Origin: Melastoma dodecandrum
Taxonomy: Eukaryota > Streptophyta > Magnoliopsida > Myrtales > Melastomataceae
DNA length: 64,000 nucleotides
Assembly (NCBI GenBank): GCA_029817715.1
Contig: JARUPY010000381.1
Location: forward strand, 1 to 64,000
Direction of reading: 5' to 3'
Positions 12,425 to 25,949 of the stretch are shown in pieces (positions within the stretch are counted from its first letter, which is position 1; each line of letters begins with the position of its first letter). The notes under the pieces are model-generated. The model was given only the letters and a program-made list of their open reading frames with translations. It did not search any database and was not told where the DNA came from. The translations under genes and the position numbers were made by a program.

Positions 12425-15386
12425 TCATGGCGGCAATTTCCCCGCCAAGTACAAGGAGAGCTTCTCCCTAAGGGAGGACCCGGCACGGTCGGCCTCCTCA
12501 CAAATCTGTTGTCGGTAACAGCTGTCATGGTCGAATGCCAGGGGAACCTCGTCCTGCACCTCGTCCTCCATGTCAATGACAATGTTGTGTAGGAGGCAGC
12601 AGACAAGCACGATCCTAGGGAGCTTGTTCCTGTCGGGCATCCACATTACTCCCTCGATGATCTTCCACATATCCTTCAGGCGAGAGAAAGCCCTCTTGGC
12701 CACCATCCGCGTCGCATAGTGCCGTTTGTTGAATTCGCGCTCCAGTTCCAGGATGCCCTTTCCTCTGTAAGGAGTGAGGAGCCATGGCAAGAGGGGGAAT
12801 CCCAAGTCTCCCACGATGTACTCCCCGATTTCTGATCCTTCGGAGAGCTTCACTTTCTTCCCGTTGAGTCTAGTCCCGTTTTGGCAGAGCTCGTAAAGCC
12901 CGGAGCTTCGGAGAACAGAGGCATCGCTCAGCTTACCGGGCCACCCCGTAACCACATCGCGATACCTCATATCTGCATCGACAACTCCCTGAAGGATCAT
13001 GCTGCAATTCTTCTCCTGATCAAACCAGACATCATTTGCAGCATCCACCATGGGCAAATTCATGAGTATATGAGTAGCATCTATTGCGCCGCAGCAATTC
13101 GGAAGTCCGCGGATTTTCTCAAACTTTTCCTTTACTCTTTCCATCTCCTTTTCATCGGAGGGCCAGTTAAGGTGCACGAGCCCTTTCTCTTCCATTGCCT
13201 CGACAAAACGCCAGGTGATTTGGGAGACCGAGGACTGGTTCAACTTGAATAAGTCGCCGACACTCTGCAACGATTTCCCAGAGCTTAGCCTCATTAAAGC
13301 GACTGCTACTTGGTCATTTACAGATAAACATCCCCCATTGAAATCAGCCAGGTTACTGGGTCTTGTCGACAAATTGTTCTTCACGAGAGAACAAATGTAG
13401 TCAAATGTTCTTCTTGATATCCTAAAAAATGATCCGAATTCCTTCGAATTTCCAGATCCTGAATGCCCGACACAGTTTTTTTAATCCATCTGTATTAGTA
13501 GCTAAAAGACCGACAGACATGAAAATATATCCAAAGTCCCTTTGAAATGGTGAATAGAAACAGATATGTAGATCAGGCTTCAAGTCGCAGATAGTAATTA
13601 CGCTAAAAGAAGAACTAAGACTTTGTAGCCGACAAACTGTATGCCTTGCATCCATTGCACTAGGAAAGGATGAAACAACTTGGGTAATTTCACACTAACT
13701 CAACCAATCTATGCTTAAGTCTCCAGATACACGTGGAATAGAAGGAAAAGGATAAAGAGTAAAGATCACGCATGCAATGCCAGGAAAAACATTCTACCAC
13801 CTCCGGAAAGGATTGGAGAAAGTATTTCCTTATAAATAAGCTAAAATGCAAGTAGTATCCTAGACAAGCTTTGGTTGATCACCATGCATTTATGAATATA
13901 GGGGGAAATTTTGTGGAATAAATAGCGGAATTTAATCTTTGTAAACTTCCGGGTCGGGGGCCTTCATCTTTACTCAATCCTCAAATGATTGGTAGATGGC
14001 CTCTCGATGAATCCAAACTTCTTAAAGCAACACACATTCTAATCCAGAAAAGCAATATCGATCCAGATAACTGAGAGCAGGTCAAGAGCCAAGTATTGGC
14101 TTCGCTGACTAAAGAAACGCAATAAAGGAGAATCCTGGGTAAGTCCTCATGCTAAACTATACAAGACTTATGATATTACTCCCCTCATATTCTTATAATG
14201 CTGCCGCAATTGTAAAGTAAACTAAAAGAATTCTGAATAATTTATCCTGAAATGCGCAATCACAGGACAAGAACTTTCCCATCTGCTAGTGCCTTTAGAC
14301 TATCATAAGGTGTGGACTTATGATATGCTAGCTAAAGTGAGAATCTGCAGTGTCAAGAAGTTTTAAACTCAGAATCAACTCGCTCCGAAATCACAGACTA
14401 GAATAAAAAGCTCCCACATAATCACAGTATTTAACTCGTAATCACAAATTTGTTTAGTTCCTTTGGTAGACATCTATGTGAAACTGGATCTTTCTAGGGA
14501 GATGCCTACTAAACTCGCCAGACGGTGTTAAGAAATGACAGCTTCATGGTGTTCACACAAGTTCAAGTTTATGTCAGAAGTCTTCAGAAAATTTCCATCA
14601 AGATAATCCAAACCGGCAACTTAAATTCTGTTTCAAATAAAAGGAGGTGAATATTCATGTAGCAGGAAGCATACCTCTCGAGATTGGATATAAAAAGTTA
14701 CGAAGATACAAGGATGAAGAAGAAACGACGGCCCGTTAAAAGCATAGACCATTTCTTTGGTGTGACTCGGATGATCCGAGTGGATTCGTGGACACGCAGT
14801 ATCAACACCGACAATGGTATCAGCATCAAAATTTTACGAGCAAAGTCTCCGACCAAAATCCTTATGATCACCAAGCTAGCTAAGGACCCAGCTCGTAACA
14901 ATTCTGACTAATAAGCTTTGAACGAAACCCCAAGAATCCCGACCTAAACACTTTCTCAAAGCAGATGCTAGTGTTTACGAAACACAAACCTGAGGCCGCA
15001 CCACCAAATCTTACGACCTACAATGCCACAGTAAGGCAACAAAGAACACACTCCACCTAACACTACCCCTCACCTCAACGCATCTCAGTAAAAACCAAAA
15101 CGACAATCAAACCACCAAAACCAACCCCAACACAACGCAAAACAACCAGCAGGTCAACAAAAGGGAGAAAAGGCAGACGTCGGTTTTGTTTTCTCATACC
15201 AGAAATCCTCCTGGAGAACTGATCCCACCAATCCGGACACCGAGGCTGAGCAACCCTCCATAGAGCAGTCAACGAAACGTCTCTGTGACCATCCCCTACC
15301 TCGTCCCTGTCCCTGTCACCACCACCGCTCTTCCGCGCCTTCCTCTTCAACCGTGCCCCTCCCACAACTACCCTGTCGGGCTTCAT
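12425..15386 (-). CDS. ALP1-like protein (domesticated PIF/Harbinger transposase)
   Basis: Two exons, 15200-15386 and 12425-13458, join in phase across a 1.74-kb GT-AG intron to give 406 residues. A further in-frame ATG at 15407 would add seven. The protein has a basic N-terminus, the DWWDQF motif, a helix-turn-helix-like region, and a DDE_Tnp_4 nuclease fold (NCCGAIDATH, VTGWPGKLSDAS, CCLLHNIVID). In active Harbinger transposases the third catalytic residue is the Glu of an ERAF-type motif. Here the matching place reads VAKRAF, so the Glu is replaced by Lys. Arabidopsis ALP1 is a Polycomb-associated protein derived from such a transposase, and this gene has the same two-exon architecture. 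No terminal repeats surround it, so it is a host gene rather than a mobile element. Confidence 0.9.
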
Positions 15387-15407
15387 CGGACCCGACAGAC
15401 AAAACAA

Positions 15408-16097
15408 CCCAAGAGGACGAAGACGACGGGGACCCAGGAAGGAAATCGAGGATTCAGGAGGTGGGCAGGGGAAAGGAACGATTTTGACTGCAATGGCAGG
15501 ACGAAAGATCGCAACTTTTCTTTTGTGTTGCTATTTCCCTGGTCACACTGGGGGAAACACCCTTCTACCGAGTTCCGTGTCTGGTGGGCTACAACAAATA
15601 TATAACAGCATTCGGACACAGCACAGAACAGCAGACTCAACACAACAACAGAATAAACATGACACAAGCAAAAGGAAAGGAATGGAAAGGGGGAAGGAGT
15701 CGTGGCTGTCTGGTTGTTTGCTATAAAAAGAGTGAAGGTGAAAAAATTGCTTTTTTACGGGAGGAACATGCAAATGTCACACAAGTGGGGAAGAAAATGG
15801 TTTCGCCTTCTTTCTTTCTGGGAGTGTTTAAATAAGATCATGTTGTCTTTGTGCTTTTCTTTGGGAAAATAAATGGTAAGAAAATATGATGCTAGTTGTC
15901 TCCTTTTCTATTTTTACTGTAATTTAATTTATAATTCTGACAATAGTTTAAACTAGAAGATATTGAGCCGGAAAATTAGCCCTACCCGATTTCATCGATC
16001 CTTCAGGACAGGGGGAATTCAATACAAGCCCGTGGATCACCAGAATGGAACAAATGTTGGGTTGGGCTTATTAATAGTAGGGGGGGTGTTCCCAAAT
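15408..16097. other. ALP1 promoter and SOSEKI 3' region
   Basis: No coding motif is visible. The interval contains the upstream region of the minus-strand ALP1-like gene and the 3' flank of the minus-strand SOSEKI gene. Confidence 0.4.
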
Positions 16098-17138
16098 TCA
16101 GACATGAAGATTGCCAATGGAATCAATAACACCAACACCCTTGGGGCCACACGTGATGAGGTGAATCAATGCGGATGATGCTGCCTTCATCCTCCCACTC
16201 CCCCTCTCCCCCTCGTTATTCCCTCTATTGATCTTCCTATAATCATACCCCACTTCCAACCCCTCATTGCTCAAACTCGACCGGGGCTGCTGCGGCAAAC
16301 ACCCTTCCGCCACCTTCCCTGGCTCCTCCCCGAACGAAGACCCCCGCTTCCTGACTCCCTTCTCGTCTGTCTGGGTCGACGTGTCTTGGGATCGAATGCT
16401 GTGGTCCCGGTTTGGACAGGGGAGCTCCGACCCCTTTAGGACGTACTCTTGGCCTTCGTTGCAGGGATGGATTAAGTCGTCCTCGGACAAATCCTGCCAT
16501 ACATATCCGCTCTTGTAGTTCCTACGCATTAAAAAAAATCCACAATTCTTGTCAAACCCAACAAAGAGGAAATTGATGAATGAAGCATTTTTATGTAAGA
16601 AAAAATGTTTTGTTCTCTTTCTAACCTTTTGGAAGACCATGAGTACATGTCTGCGAGGCCTCGGCCGCGGAGAATGTTCAACCGGGCGATCACATCTGAA
16701 AGAGTTCCCGGAACAACAATAACAGCGCTCAGTCCCTGAATCTATAATATGCTGGAATCATCACTACACGCGAATCCATCCATCTATAAACTTCCGACTC
16801 CACCATCAAAGACTCGATCGAAGACGGAGCAGGTATACTGAATGTCCGGTTTCTTTACCTCTCAGGTAGAGTCCATCAGAAGGGGAGGAGAGGGGGACTT
16901 CCATGAAGTGGGGCTGCTCAAGGCGGCCATCCCTAGAGACATAATAAACCACGGAAGCCTTAGTCTCCTCCTTACAACCACCCCTCAGAGTCACCCCCGC
17001 TGTCGTCGTCGGCCGATGATGTTGATGTTGCTGTTGTGGTGGTGGTGGGCACGTGACTTCATCCCTGTAGTGGTAGTCGCGATTCTCCTTCCTCTGCTGA
17101 ACCATCCACGAGACCTCGTCACCGTTTCTTGAGCTCAT
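16098..17138 (-). CDS. SOSEKI (DUF966) polarity protein
   Basis: Three exons, 16859-17138, 16626-16695 and 16098-16521, join in phase to give 257 residues. Residues about 60-150 form the DIX-like SOSEKI domain, with [46 protein letters not shown] and [16 protein letters not shown]. The conserved STQTD motif follows, then a disordered tail ending near LIHLITCG, a feature of the family. SOSEKI proteins polymerise through the DIX-like domain and collect at cell corners or edges in plants. The length is on the short side for the family, the tail being compact. An insert rich in Pro, Gln and His lies at residues 31-43. The ATG at 17138 is the first in frame. Confidence 0.92.
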
Positions 17139-18274
17139 CCGGGCAAAAGAAGTAGGAAGATGATATTAAATAAAAACGGGTCTCCTCTTGGGAGGGGGGA
17201 TGCTGAAGAGAGGTCGTGTGGAATTTTTCCAAGAAACAAACAAGTACTGAAATGGAAGAAACTCTACTATTTGCTTACATGTCATATTTTGGGGTGATGT
17301 AGCATTTGGGTGGGTGAAATGGGATCATCAAAGACAACTCCCGCCCTCCATCCATCCATCCATCTATTCATTGACCTCTAGGGATTAGCGTTCACTAATT
17401 CCATTAATTAATGAGTTGGGTCGGTATTAAACATAAATCGTCCTCGTGGGTTGTAAACAAAGAAGAAAGGGGTTTGGTGGATTGAAGTTTATGGGATAGC
17501 CAACACATCTAAACCTTACCATATAATATTGGAAAAAGCGACCGGCACATCCTGGACAAACACGATCCGCCATGCAACCCTTTCTTTGATGTCGTGCAAA
17601 TTTTCCCATTTTCGATGACCACAAAAAAGTCTTTGTAGGAGAACAACCCCCCCGACATATTGCAAGCAATGACATTTGTACATTAAGGAGAGGAGTTGGA
17701 CAGTCCCCATTCAGACAACCTGCTGGGAGGACGCGCTCAGACAAGGTCCTAATTATCTAATGTTTGGAGCTATGAAACTTCCATGGAATCCTGCTGCTCG
17801 GACAAAATACATTACATCCAGAGAGTTGCTTGCTTTAAAGTAATGGGGATGCCCCCATTCATGGAAATTTATTAGCATGGAGTGCAATTTAACCCAAACT
17901 CCACCCAGATAAACATTTCCAGACATTTCTTTGCAGACACTACTTCATCTAACCCCACAGACAATTTTGTATCCCCCCCCCCTCCCCCTAATCAATCAAT
18001 TCCTACAAGCATTACCCTATTCCGTAGAAAAAGAAAGCACTGCACCACAGATCAGCAACCCAAGGAAAACTACCCACTAAGTTGTGTTTCATTCCACATC
18101 ATCTCAAAGGTTTCTGACAAGTAGGTAAACGTTGGACGAGATCATTTGAGAACAGATCATTAGGACAGAAATAGTTGAGCACAGTTGCAGAATAAGCCTT
18201 CAGAAACAACTTTTTTCCCAAAAATTCAGCTACGGAACTAAACAACCTCCACAGAGAAACCCGACTCGAAACAC
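17139..18274. other. Intergenic, SOSEKI upstream and uL23 3' flank
   Basis: No supported gene. A short CATC repeat occurs at about 17349-17365. A minus-strand frame at 17427-17744 has several cysteines but no recognisable family. Confidence 0.4.
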
Positions 18275-19311
<1,037 letters not shown>

Positions 19312-19486
19312 TGCGCCGGCGGAGGAAGATTTCACCTGCCTGACAAGAAGAACAAATCAATCGAGCTGAATCCAGACAACGAAACCGTACGTTTCCCAGA
19401 AGATAGAATTAACCCGCGCACAGACCTGCGACCACGAGGTGAGGTTGGCACGCAGCGGCTTCCGATCTCTCAGCCGGCTGTATGCA

Positions 19487-19503
19487 TTAGGGTTAGGGTT
19501 TTT
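19487..19503 (-). promoter_or_regulatory. Double telo-box of the uL23 gene
   Basis: The minus strand reads AAAACCCTAACCCTAA, two telomere-type repeats, about 180 bp upstream of the start codon. Telo-boxes (AAACCCTAA) are known cis elements of plant ribosomal protein genes, normally close to the transcription start. Confidence 0.8.
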
Positions 19504-19563
19504 AAGAGGACGACAGGATTGGATTCTTCCGACCAGTGAAATTACCGTCATGTCCCTTTTCCA

Positions 19564-19637
19564 ACTGGGCTTTTAACGTTTATCGGCCGATATCGCGTTA
19601 GGCCCAGTATTTGGATATTGGGCTTTCAAGTAAGCCC
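19564..19637 (-). promoter_or_regulatory. Site II cluster of the uL23 gene
   Basis: At least four GGGCT/GGCCCA/GCCCA motifs occur (near 19566, 19600, 19618 and 19632), just upstream of the telo-boxes. Site II plus telo-box is the canonical pairing in plant translation-apparatus promoters. The regulatory role is inferred. Confidence 0.65.
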
Positions 19638-19851
19638 AACTGTTACTACATACAGTTTGTTTTATATCAAGAAATAAATACAACATATAATTTAAATAAT
19701 AAAAGAAGAGCTAAGCAAAGCACTTCGGGCATGTACCAAACTTATTTTATGAGATAAAATGTGCATTGTGTCCAAGTCATTTTATTAAGCTGGTGAAGAT
19801 ACGAGGAAGGTTTTTTTTACAAGCACAGGTTCAGACTGGTGGTTTCGGTAT

Positions 19852-22800
19852 CTATTGGTCGTAGCACGAGTTGGGGCCATATGGCTGGCTCCGCGCCATC
19901 ATGTTCGTCACTGGAGCCGCCTGGACGCCTCGACTGTTCAAGAGGCATCTGAAGTAATGCAACCTTGGTAGTGCGGTCGTATCGAGGTTCGTGGTGGGTA
20001 TTGCCTCCTGCTTACTCCACAAGCGCTCTGCAAATATTGAGATAGGACAATTACAAAGGTTGTCCCCAGTAAAACCGTGCTTGAAAAGAGTCCTCGACGG
20101 GACTTACCGGCAGCGGCAGCTGCTCGTGGCCATATTGTTTGCAAGACGTTGGATGGATCAGCCGTCTCTCCCCACATGCAGACTTCGCCACCAAGCACGA
20201 GATCTTGCTTGGAAGGATCGGTAATCCCTTCCAGAGGTTCCGCAGTGTAGACTTTATCCCAGGGCACGTCCAAATGGTCAAGATACCAGACGCCTTGGTT
20301 GCTGAAGATGCACCTAAGACCACTATTTACAACCTTTGGACAAACACCGGGTCCCAACCTGCAATGAGAGAAGAATGCAGTTCAACTTGTGCCCCACTCT
20401 GAGTTAGCAATAGCTGGAAGAAAAAAGAATGAGAATACAACTCACCAATTGTGCACCACGGTCTTGCGGTCGAGCTTTTCTGGGAAATTGTTGAAAGTTT
20501 CTTCCCTGGAGGCAAAAGTTTCTTGCCCATGTTAATGAGTGATAGAATATGGCTTAGCATTTAGAAGTATGACAGAATTCATAAATACCAGTTCACAGGA
20601 GTCCAACCCTTTGAGAGAGCAATTTGTTGACCCTTAAGCACGAACGATGTGTACGCATCTTTTCCAGTCATGTTTTGAGCTTGAAGCCTACATTCAGGGT
20701 AAATCCTCAATTGCCACTAAAATTTTCAAGAACTTTTGGGTAACAGCCAAAGAAAGGGCAGATGAGGCACTTACCACTGATTAACGTGCGGAGTAAATGT
20801 CCAGCAATCTGTCAAAACAGGAATCAGCACCCGAAAAAGAAATCGGAATAGGACAGTGCGAAATAGAAACCGGAAAGAAGAAAATAATTTATAATGAACT
20901 ACTGCTGAGAGGTAAAAAATGGATCTTTGATTCTGCATTCCATCATATACTACACAAAGTATGATTCTGAAGAGTACCGACCTGTGTTGACCTCGTCACC
21001 GCCCAAGTGGAAGAGTTCGAAAGGGAATATTTTCCTCATATCTAAGATTATGTATTTAACGATGAATGTCAGATAGGGTAATTGTATTAATTTTAATAGC
21101 AGAAACAAATCCAAAAGCCAATAGCTAGAGCAAAGAAGGGAAATCACGAATGACATGAAGCACTTATTGACCTGACAAGATTCCGGAGATCAAGTCAAAA
21201 GTAAAGTTATTTGAAACGTCAAGTGGCTCTCTGCATGACAAGGAAGGCCAAAGTTCTGGGTAACCCTTTCCCCTGTCAACAAAGAAGATAGAAATAAGGA
21301 CAACAACAAAGACCGGCCGCACTGAAATGCCTGATTCACGAAGGCCCGCTTGTTCTCAACATTCGACAAATTACCATGATTCTGCATGACCCGGGACATC
21401 AACTTCAGCCATCACATGGATCCCTGCAATAGATTACGTTGAATAAAACCAAGAAAAATATCATCACATGGAAATCAGTCCAACCAAATTCTCGGAAAGA
21501 AAATGAGGAGAACTACGAAAAACATCATTTGTGGTAAAACTAGACCAAGGGATATTAGTGTACCTCTGCTCTTGGCATAGCTTCATGTGGCGAAACAGGA
21601 GAATGAAAAGGAGAGAGGAACTGTTAGTGACTCGCCATGCACAAGATCTATAACAGGGTAGTATAAGAGGAGTATTTCAAGCCTGTTCATACTACAATTA
21701 ATCGGTATGTCATCCAAATTACGTCCTATGACATCACCTAGAACCTTGATCTCTCCATTTTTAGGTGGAACCGCATACTTGGTGTCAAGGGAGAACTGAT
21801 CGATTTCAAGGTAAGAAGAAGGAATCTTACTTTACAATATCATAGGCATCCTCGACTGTGTACCGCTCCCAACGAGAATACGCTCCTTGCCACAACTTAG
21901 GATACGTTGGCACTTCAAGAGGAAAAGATTGTTCATCTATTATGTGCCAGTGAAGGACGTTCTACTTTGTCCAGTCCATCAACATCAGAATGCACGACCA
22001 CATAATTGAGAAAATAAGCATCGTCAGAATACTGGCAAGCCAATTAACGTGATCACAAAAATAAACTGAATACAAAGCTGTCAGCTCCCATCTTACGAGT
22101 TTAGCATAGGACATTGAGTCAAGAACATGCTTGATTACTTCGATTGGTAAATAGTGTCTCGAGGTATCTGCACTTCCAGAGCCAAAAATAGAATCCCGGG
22201 TATCAACAGGACAGCTCAGAACTTCGACTCTGTAAAGGTTAGTGAGATCATCACTATTTACCAAGTAGCAGTCCACGAAATGCAAACCTCGGTTTATCCT
22301 TGATGTACCACGGGGCCTTTCTCACCATCACGGATTTCGTGCCAAAGTCGAACACGCATAACTGGCTGAATGTCTGACGCATTTGTAAGGGAACAACAAA
22401 TGAAGAAAACTACTTGTCCATAGACTTCTCGAATTGAACCCAAGCTTAACCTGACTACAATTGGTAAATAAACAAAGATACCTCCAACCCACGTAAAGCC
22501 CCATAGACCGTGTTCGCCTGCAGCATTCGCCGATTAAATGAGCACAAGTCAGTTACGCTTAGGTGAAGGAAATCCCAGATGGGATTCACTAATTTTAGAA
22601 TTCGATGGACCCTGTACTGGATATCTGACAACTTTTTAGCCACTACAGACAGAAACGGGATAAGTCAACCAAAGCCAAGGGAACCATTCCTTTCTATGGA
22701 AAATCCCAGTTTCTTGACAAGCAAATCGCACTGGATTACCTCGATCGTCACCTCCCCGATAACCGACTTCCTGTCCTCGTCCGGCACCAACAGACTGTAG

Positions 22801-23280
22801 CTCTCGTCAACGCCAAGTTGAAGCTGGCCGATAAAGAACCCGCAAAATCATCAACTCACAACTAAAAATAGAGAAATCAGACCAGGCCAACAACTCCGAT
22901 CAGGCAGGCAGGCAGGCACTCACACCCTCATCTTTGGAATGAACGATGACCCTCAGCTTATTGATGTCAAAACTAGACTTCCTCCTCCTAAAGGCACTAA
23001 AAATATCGAACACATCGTTGTGCTGGAAGATGACCCTGGTATACCGGTCGAAGGCGTCCCGGAGGATGGCCGAACCCCCTCCCTCTCCCTCGACGACGAG
23101 GGAGATCCCGGGATCGACCAAAACCGTGGCGTTGCCGTGGCCAAACTCCTGGGGCAGCGGCCACACGTAAGTCAGCCCGTCATCCAGGTCGACTATCGCC
23201 GGGAGACCCGGGACCGGGACCAGAATCAACGCGGCGACGGCCAAGAGGGAGGCATAGGAGCAAAGGGAGAGGGACAACAT
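19852..23280 (-). CDS. HEXO1: Beta-hexosaminidase, HEXO1 type (GH20)
   Basis: Fifteen exons join in phase to give 545 residues: 22924-23280, 22740-22823, 22482-22517, 22262-22373, 22097-22167, 21831-21961, 21564-21580, 21375-21423, 21172-21272, 20982-21041, 20775-20808, 20589-20687, 20446-20505, 20108-20358 and 19852-20027. The enzyme removes terminal N-acetylglucosamine or N-acetylgalactosamine residues, for example during N-glycan trimming in the vacuole or apoplast. It starts with a hydrophobic signal peptide of about 28 residues. An N-terminal GH20b-type domain is followed by the TIM barrel, with the conserved arginine in AFRGLLLDTSRHY, the substrate-binding LHWHI, and the catalytic pair Asp335-Glu336 in HLGGDEV. 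MWGE and the Trp-rich C-terminus are present. Overall similarity is closest to Arabidopsis HEXO1. Exon 7 is only 17 nt. Confidence 0.93.
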
Positions 23281-23797
23281 CCGGTCAATGTGGTCGGTCC
23301 GTGTTGGGTCGTCGAGTGGGGTTCTGTTACTAAGAAATGGTAGTTGGTTGGATTACTGGTAGTTGATTTTTAGTAGACGGATCATTTTTTAAGAGTTCGT
23401 CCACAAATGTATATGAATGACGTTTCATGATTTTATTTGGAAGAGCTTAATTATAGTTTTCTAGTCCCTTATCTAAGTTTTATTCTTTTCTTAAAGAAAA
23501 AACAATCCCATAGTAAACAAGTATCAATCATTTAATAAATAAATAAATATTATGCAAATATCGACGGAGTGTGAACTCAACTGCCATTTAATTTTTAGCC
23601 AAAATATGGCTTTAATTTTGAGTAAATGTTTTGCCATTAATTTAGTTTATTATATAATTTTATAACTAATTTTTATTTTGGCCAAACTTGAATTTTATCG
23701 AGCGCCAGACAAATCTTAATAGATAATTTTCATTTATCGAATAAAAAATAAAAAAATAAAAAAATAATATTGAAACCTCTCGTATGTTCTTTTATTT

Positions 23798-24022
23798 TAA
23801 AATTTTGATGGACAAATCAAGTGAATTGAAAGCTTGGATGATAGTTGATGATGCTGTCAAAAAAATATACAAAATCGATTAAGGTCGAATGATGTTCTAT
23901 TAGGAGGCTGCTACTACGGAAGACACGTGTTCTAATGAGATACGGGTTATATTATATTAAGGTCTTGTCTGACTTTCGCTAGAAGAAATTTAAGATTGGT
24001 CAAAATTAAAATAAAAATAAAC
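23798..24022 (+). repeat. Dispersed repeat, copy 1
   Basis: It begins AAAATTTTGATGGACAAATC and contains GATGATGTTCTATTAGGA and AGAAGAAATT. The same order of words recurs at 25757-25949, with many substitutions and some indels. The nature of the repeat is unknown; I see no terminal inverted repeats. Confidence 0.65.
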
Positions 24023-25445
24023 AAACTAAATTAACGAAAAAAACAGAAAGTTGGTTATGCCATGAATGTATATTTTGCCTATTTTTTATCTCGAAATTAA
24101 GTTTAATTTATTTTTAAGAAATAAAATAAAATTCAAAAAAATTGGTCAGCTTTGCATTTAGTGATTTTAGGCTGAGTTGGTGGTGGTGGGCGGGCTAAGG
24201 ACCAAGAGCTAAGTGCGTGGCATGGGGTGGTCCATTTCTAGCTATTTAAGCCCATTTCCGTGTGTCTATTTTTTGTCCGAAATTGTTGAACCTCCATTTT
24301 ACCTGAAAATTCATGAAGAAATACTTCTCCTCAACGCGTTCCCTCTTAATTTATTATATATTGACTTGACATGAAAAAGTGCAAAGAGTTGTTTTCGATG
24401 CTAAAAACGAATTCAGCAATACCAAAGCCACAAACGGCGTCGTCATAACAGGCGCAGAAATAAATTGGGAAATTTCAATTACTGAGAAATTGGACTGGGC
24501 CCAACCCAGCTAATAATCCTTTGCCGAATCAATTGGGCTGGGCCGGATCGGGCGAAGTTGTGTTGTCCTTTATCGGTTTCTTTGCCCTGTTTCAAATCTC
24601 GTGAAAACAAAGAGGGTAAGAAGAAGAAGAGAAAACACGAGAAATCGAGAGAAGTGTGGGAGACATCATTCGTTCCTTTTCTTCTGATCTTTTTAAGTAG
24701 TTTATGTTAACATATGAATTTTGGGCTCAAGCAGGAAGGCAGAACCGTGGGTGAGGAAAGTGATTTTGCTAGAGCTGCCAACGAATCGAGCTCGAAGGAC
24801 ACATGAGTAAATTGAATAGAAAATGCGGGCACTACAAAAACAATCGAGGAGGAATTCAAATTAATTATGAAAGGGGGTGAAGCTGTGTTCCTGATCCTGA
24901 CGGTTTTAGTCTATTATAAAAATAGGTTCATTGTATTGTTTTCTTTGTAACGTACATAGAGGCACTTTTTGTCTTCCATCGTTCTTTGCTTTCCATAAGT
25001 TTTTGTCTTTCATTTGTGCTAGTAGTTTTCCGGATGTAAATTTATTTTTTTTAGTGAATGCTTAACCTTCGTTGTTTGCATTGTTTTTTACTTTCTACGT
25101 CGAACACATTCCCGTGTTTTAGTTATAAGGAAACTATGTACTATTTTAACATAAACGATAAATACATATTCCAGGTTCGCAATATGTGAGATATATTCTT
25201 TAAACAAGAATCTCGGAAGTAAATTAAAAGAAATCCACGTGTCCCGTGTTTTTACCGAGGTTGAGCAAAAAGTTCGGAATTCCAAATACCGAACCGATTT
25301 TTCTTCATTTAGATATTTGAAATTCGGTATATTTGGTTCGGTCTTATATTTCGATTGAAATTCGGTTTCGGTTCGATTTTTGGTATTTCTGTAAAAAAAA
25401 AAAATCAGTATTCCAAATTACCGAATTTTTTGTTGGGCTTCGGTC

Positions 25446-25566
25446 CAGGTAACGGAGGATAGTTTTATGATAACGGCTTAAGTACAGGTATGGGTAGGAA
25501 GCGTTTCAAATCACATGATGGATCGGAAAAAACGAAAATAATACAGGATAGAATTGCTAATTAGAC
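25446..25566 (+). repeat. Near-tandem repeat, copy 1
   Basis: Shares the word order TAGTTTT-TGATAAC-GCTTAAGTAC-GGTATG-TAGGAAG-GTTTCAAA with a copy about 180 bp downstream (25628-25748). The two are diverged. Unknown element type. Confidence 0.65.
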
Positions 25567-25627
25567 CGTGTTTTTTAACGTCGTTAAAGCCAGGTGGGTT
25601 GCCACATCGGATTCCGTTACAAGAGAA

Positions 25628-25748
25628 GGTAACTGAGGCTAGTTTTGTGATAACAGCTTAAGTACGGGTATGAATAGGAAGAGTTTCAAACGAGATGGAT
25701 TGAAAAAAACGAGAATAGTACAAAATATAATTCTTAATTAGGCCATTT
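25628..25748 (+). repeat. Near-tandem repeat, copy 2
   Basis: Second, diverged copy of the unit at 25446-25566. It is followed directly by copy 2 of the other repeat, so the two units may be parts of one larger duplicated element. Confidence 0.65.
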
Positions 25749-25756
25749 TTTTATTT

Positions 25757-25949
25757 AAAAATTTTGATGGACAAATCAAGTGAATTAAAAACAGAAGTTA
25801 GACGATAATTGTTCATGCTGTAAAAAAATACGCAAAATCAATGAAGGTCGGATGATGTTCTATTAGGATACGGATTGAACTATATTAAGGCATTATTTCG
25901 TTTTTGTTAGAAGAAATTCAAGATTGGCCAAAATCAAAATAGAAACAAA
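25757..25949 (+). repeat. Dispersed repeat, copy 2
   Basis: Diverged copy of 23798-24022, sharing AAAATTTTGATGGACAAATC at the start and GATGATGTTCTATTAGGA in the middle. It lies about 200 bp from the insertion point of the large retrotransposon. Confidence 0.65.

Noticed and set aside
17427..17744. Cysteine-containing minus-strand frame
   Set aside because: No recognisable domain, no consistent splice structure and no upstream promoter motif. A chance frame is the simplest reading.
22140..22260. Apparent 36-bp in-frame insertion and loss of the RGLL arginine motif in hexosaminidase
   Set aside because: Moving the exon 4 donor to 22262 and the exon 5 acceptor to 22167 restores FRGLLLDTSRHY exactly, so the gene is intact.
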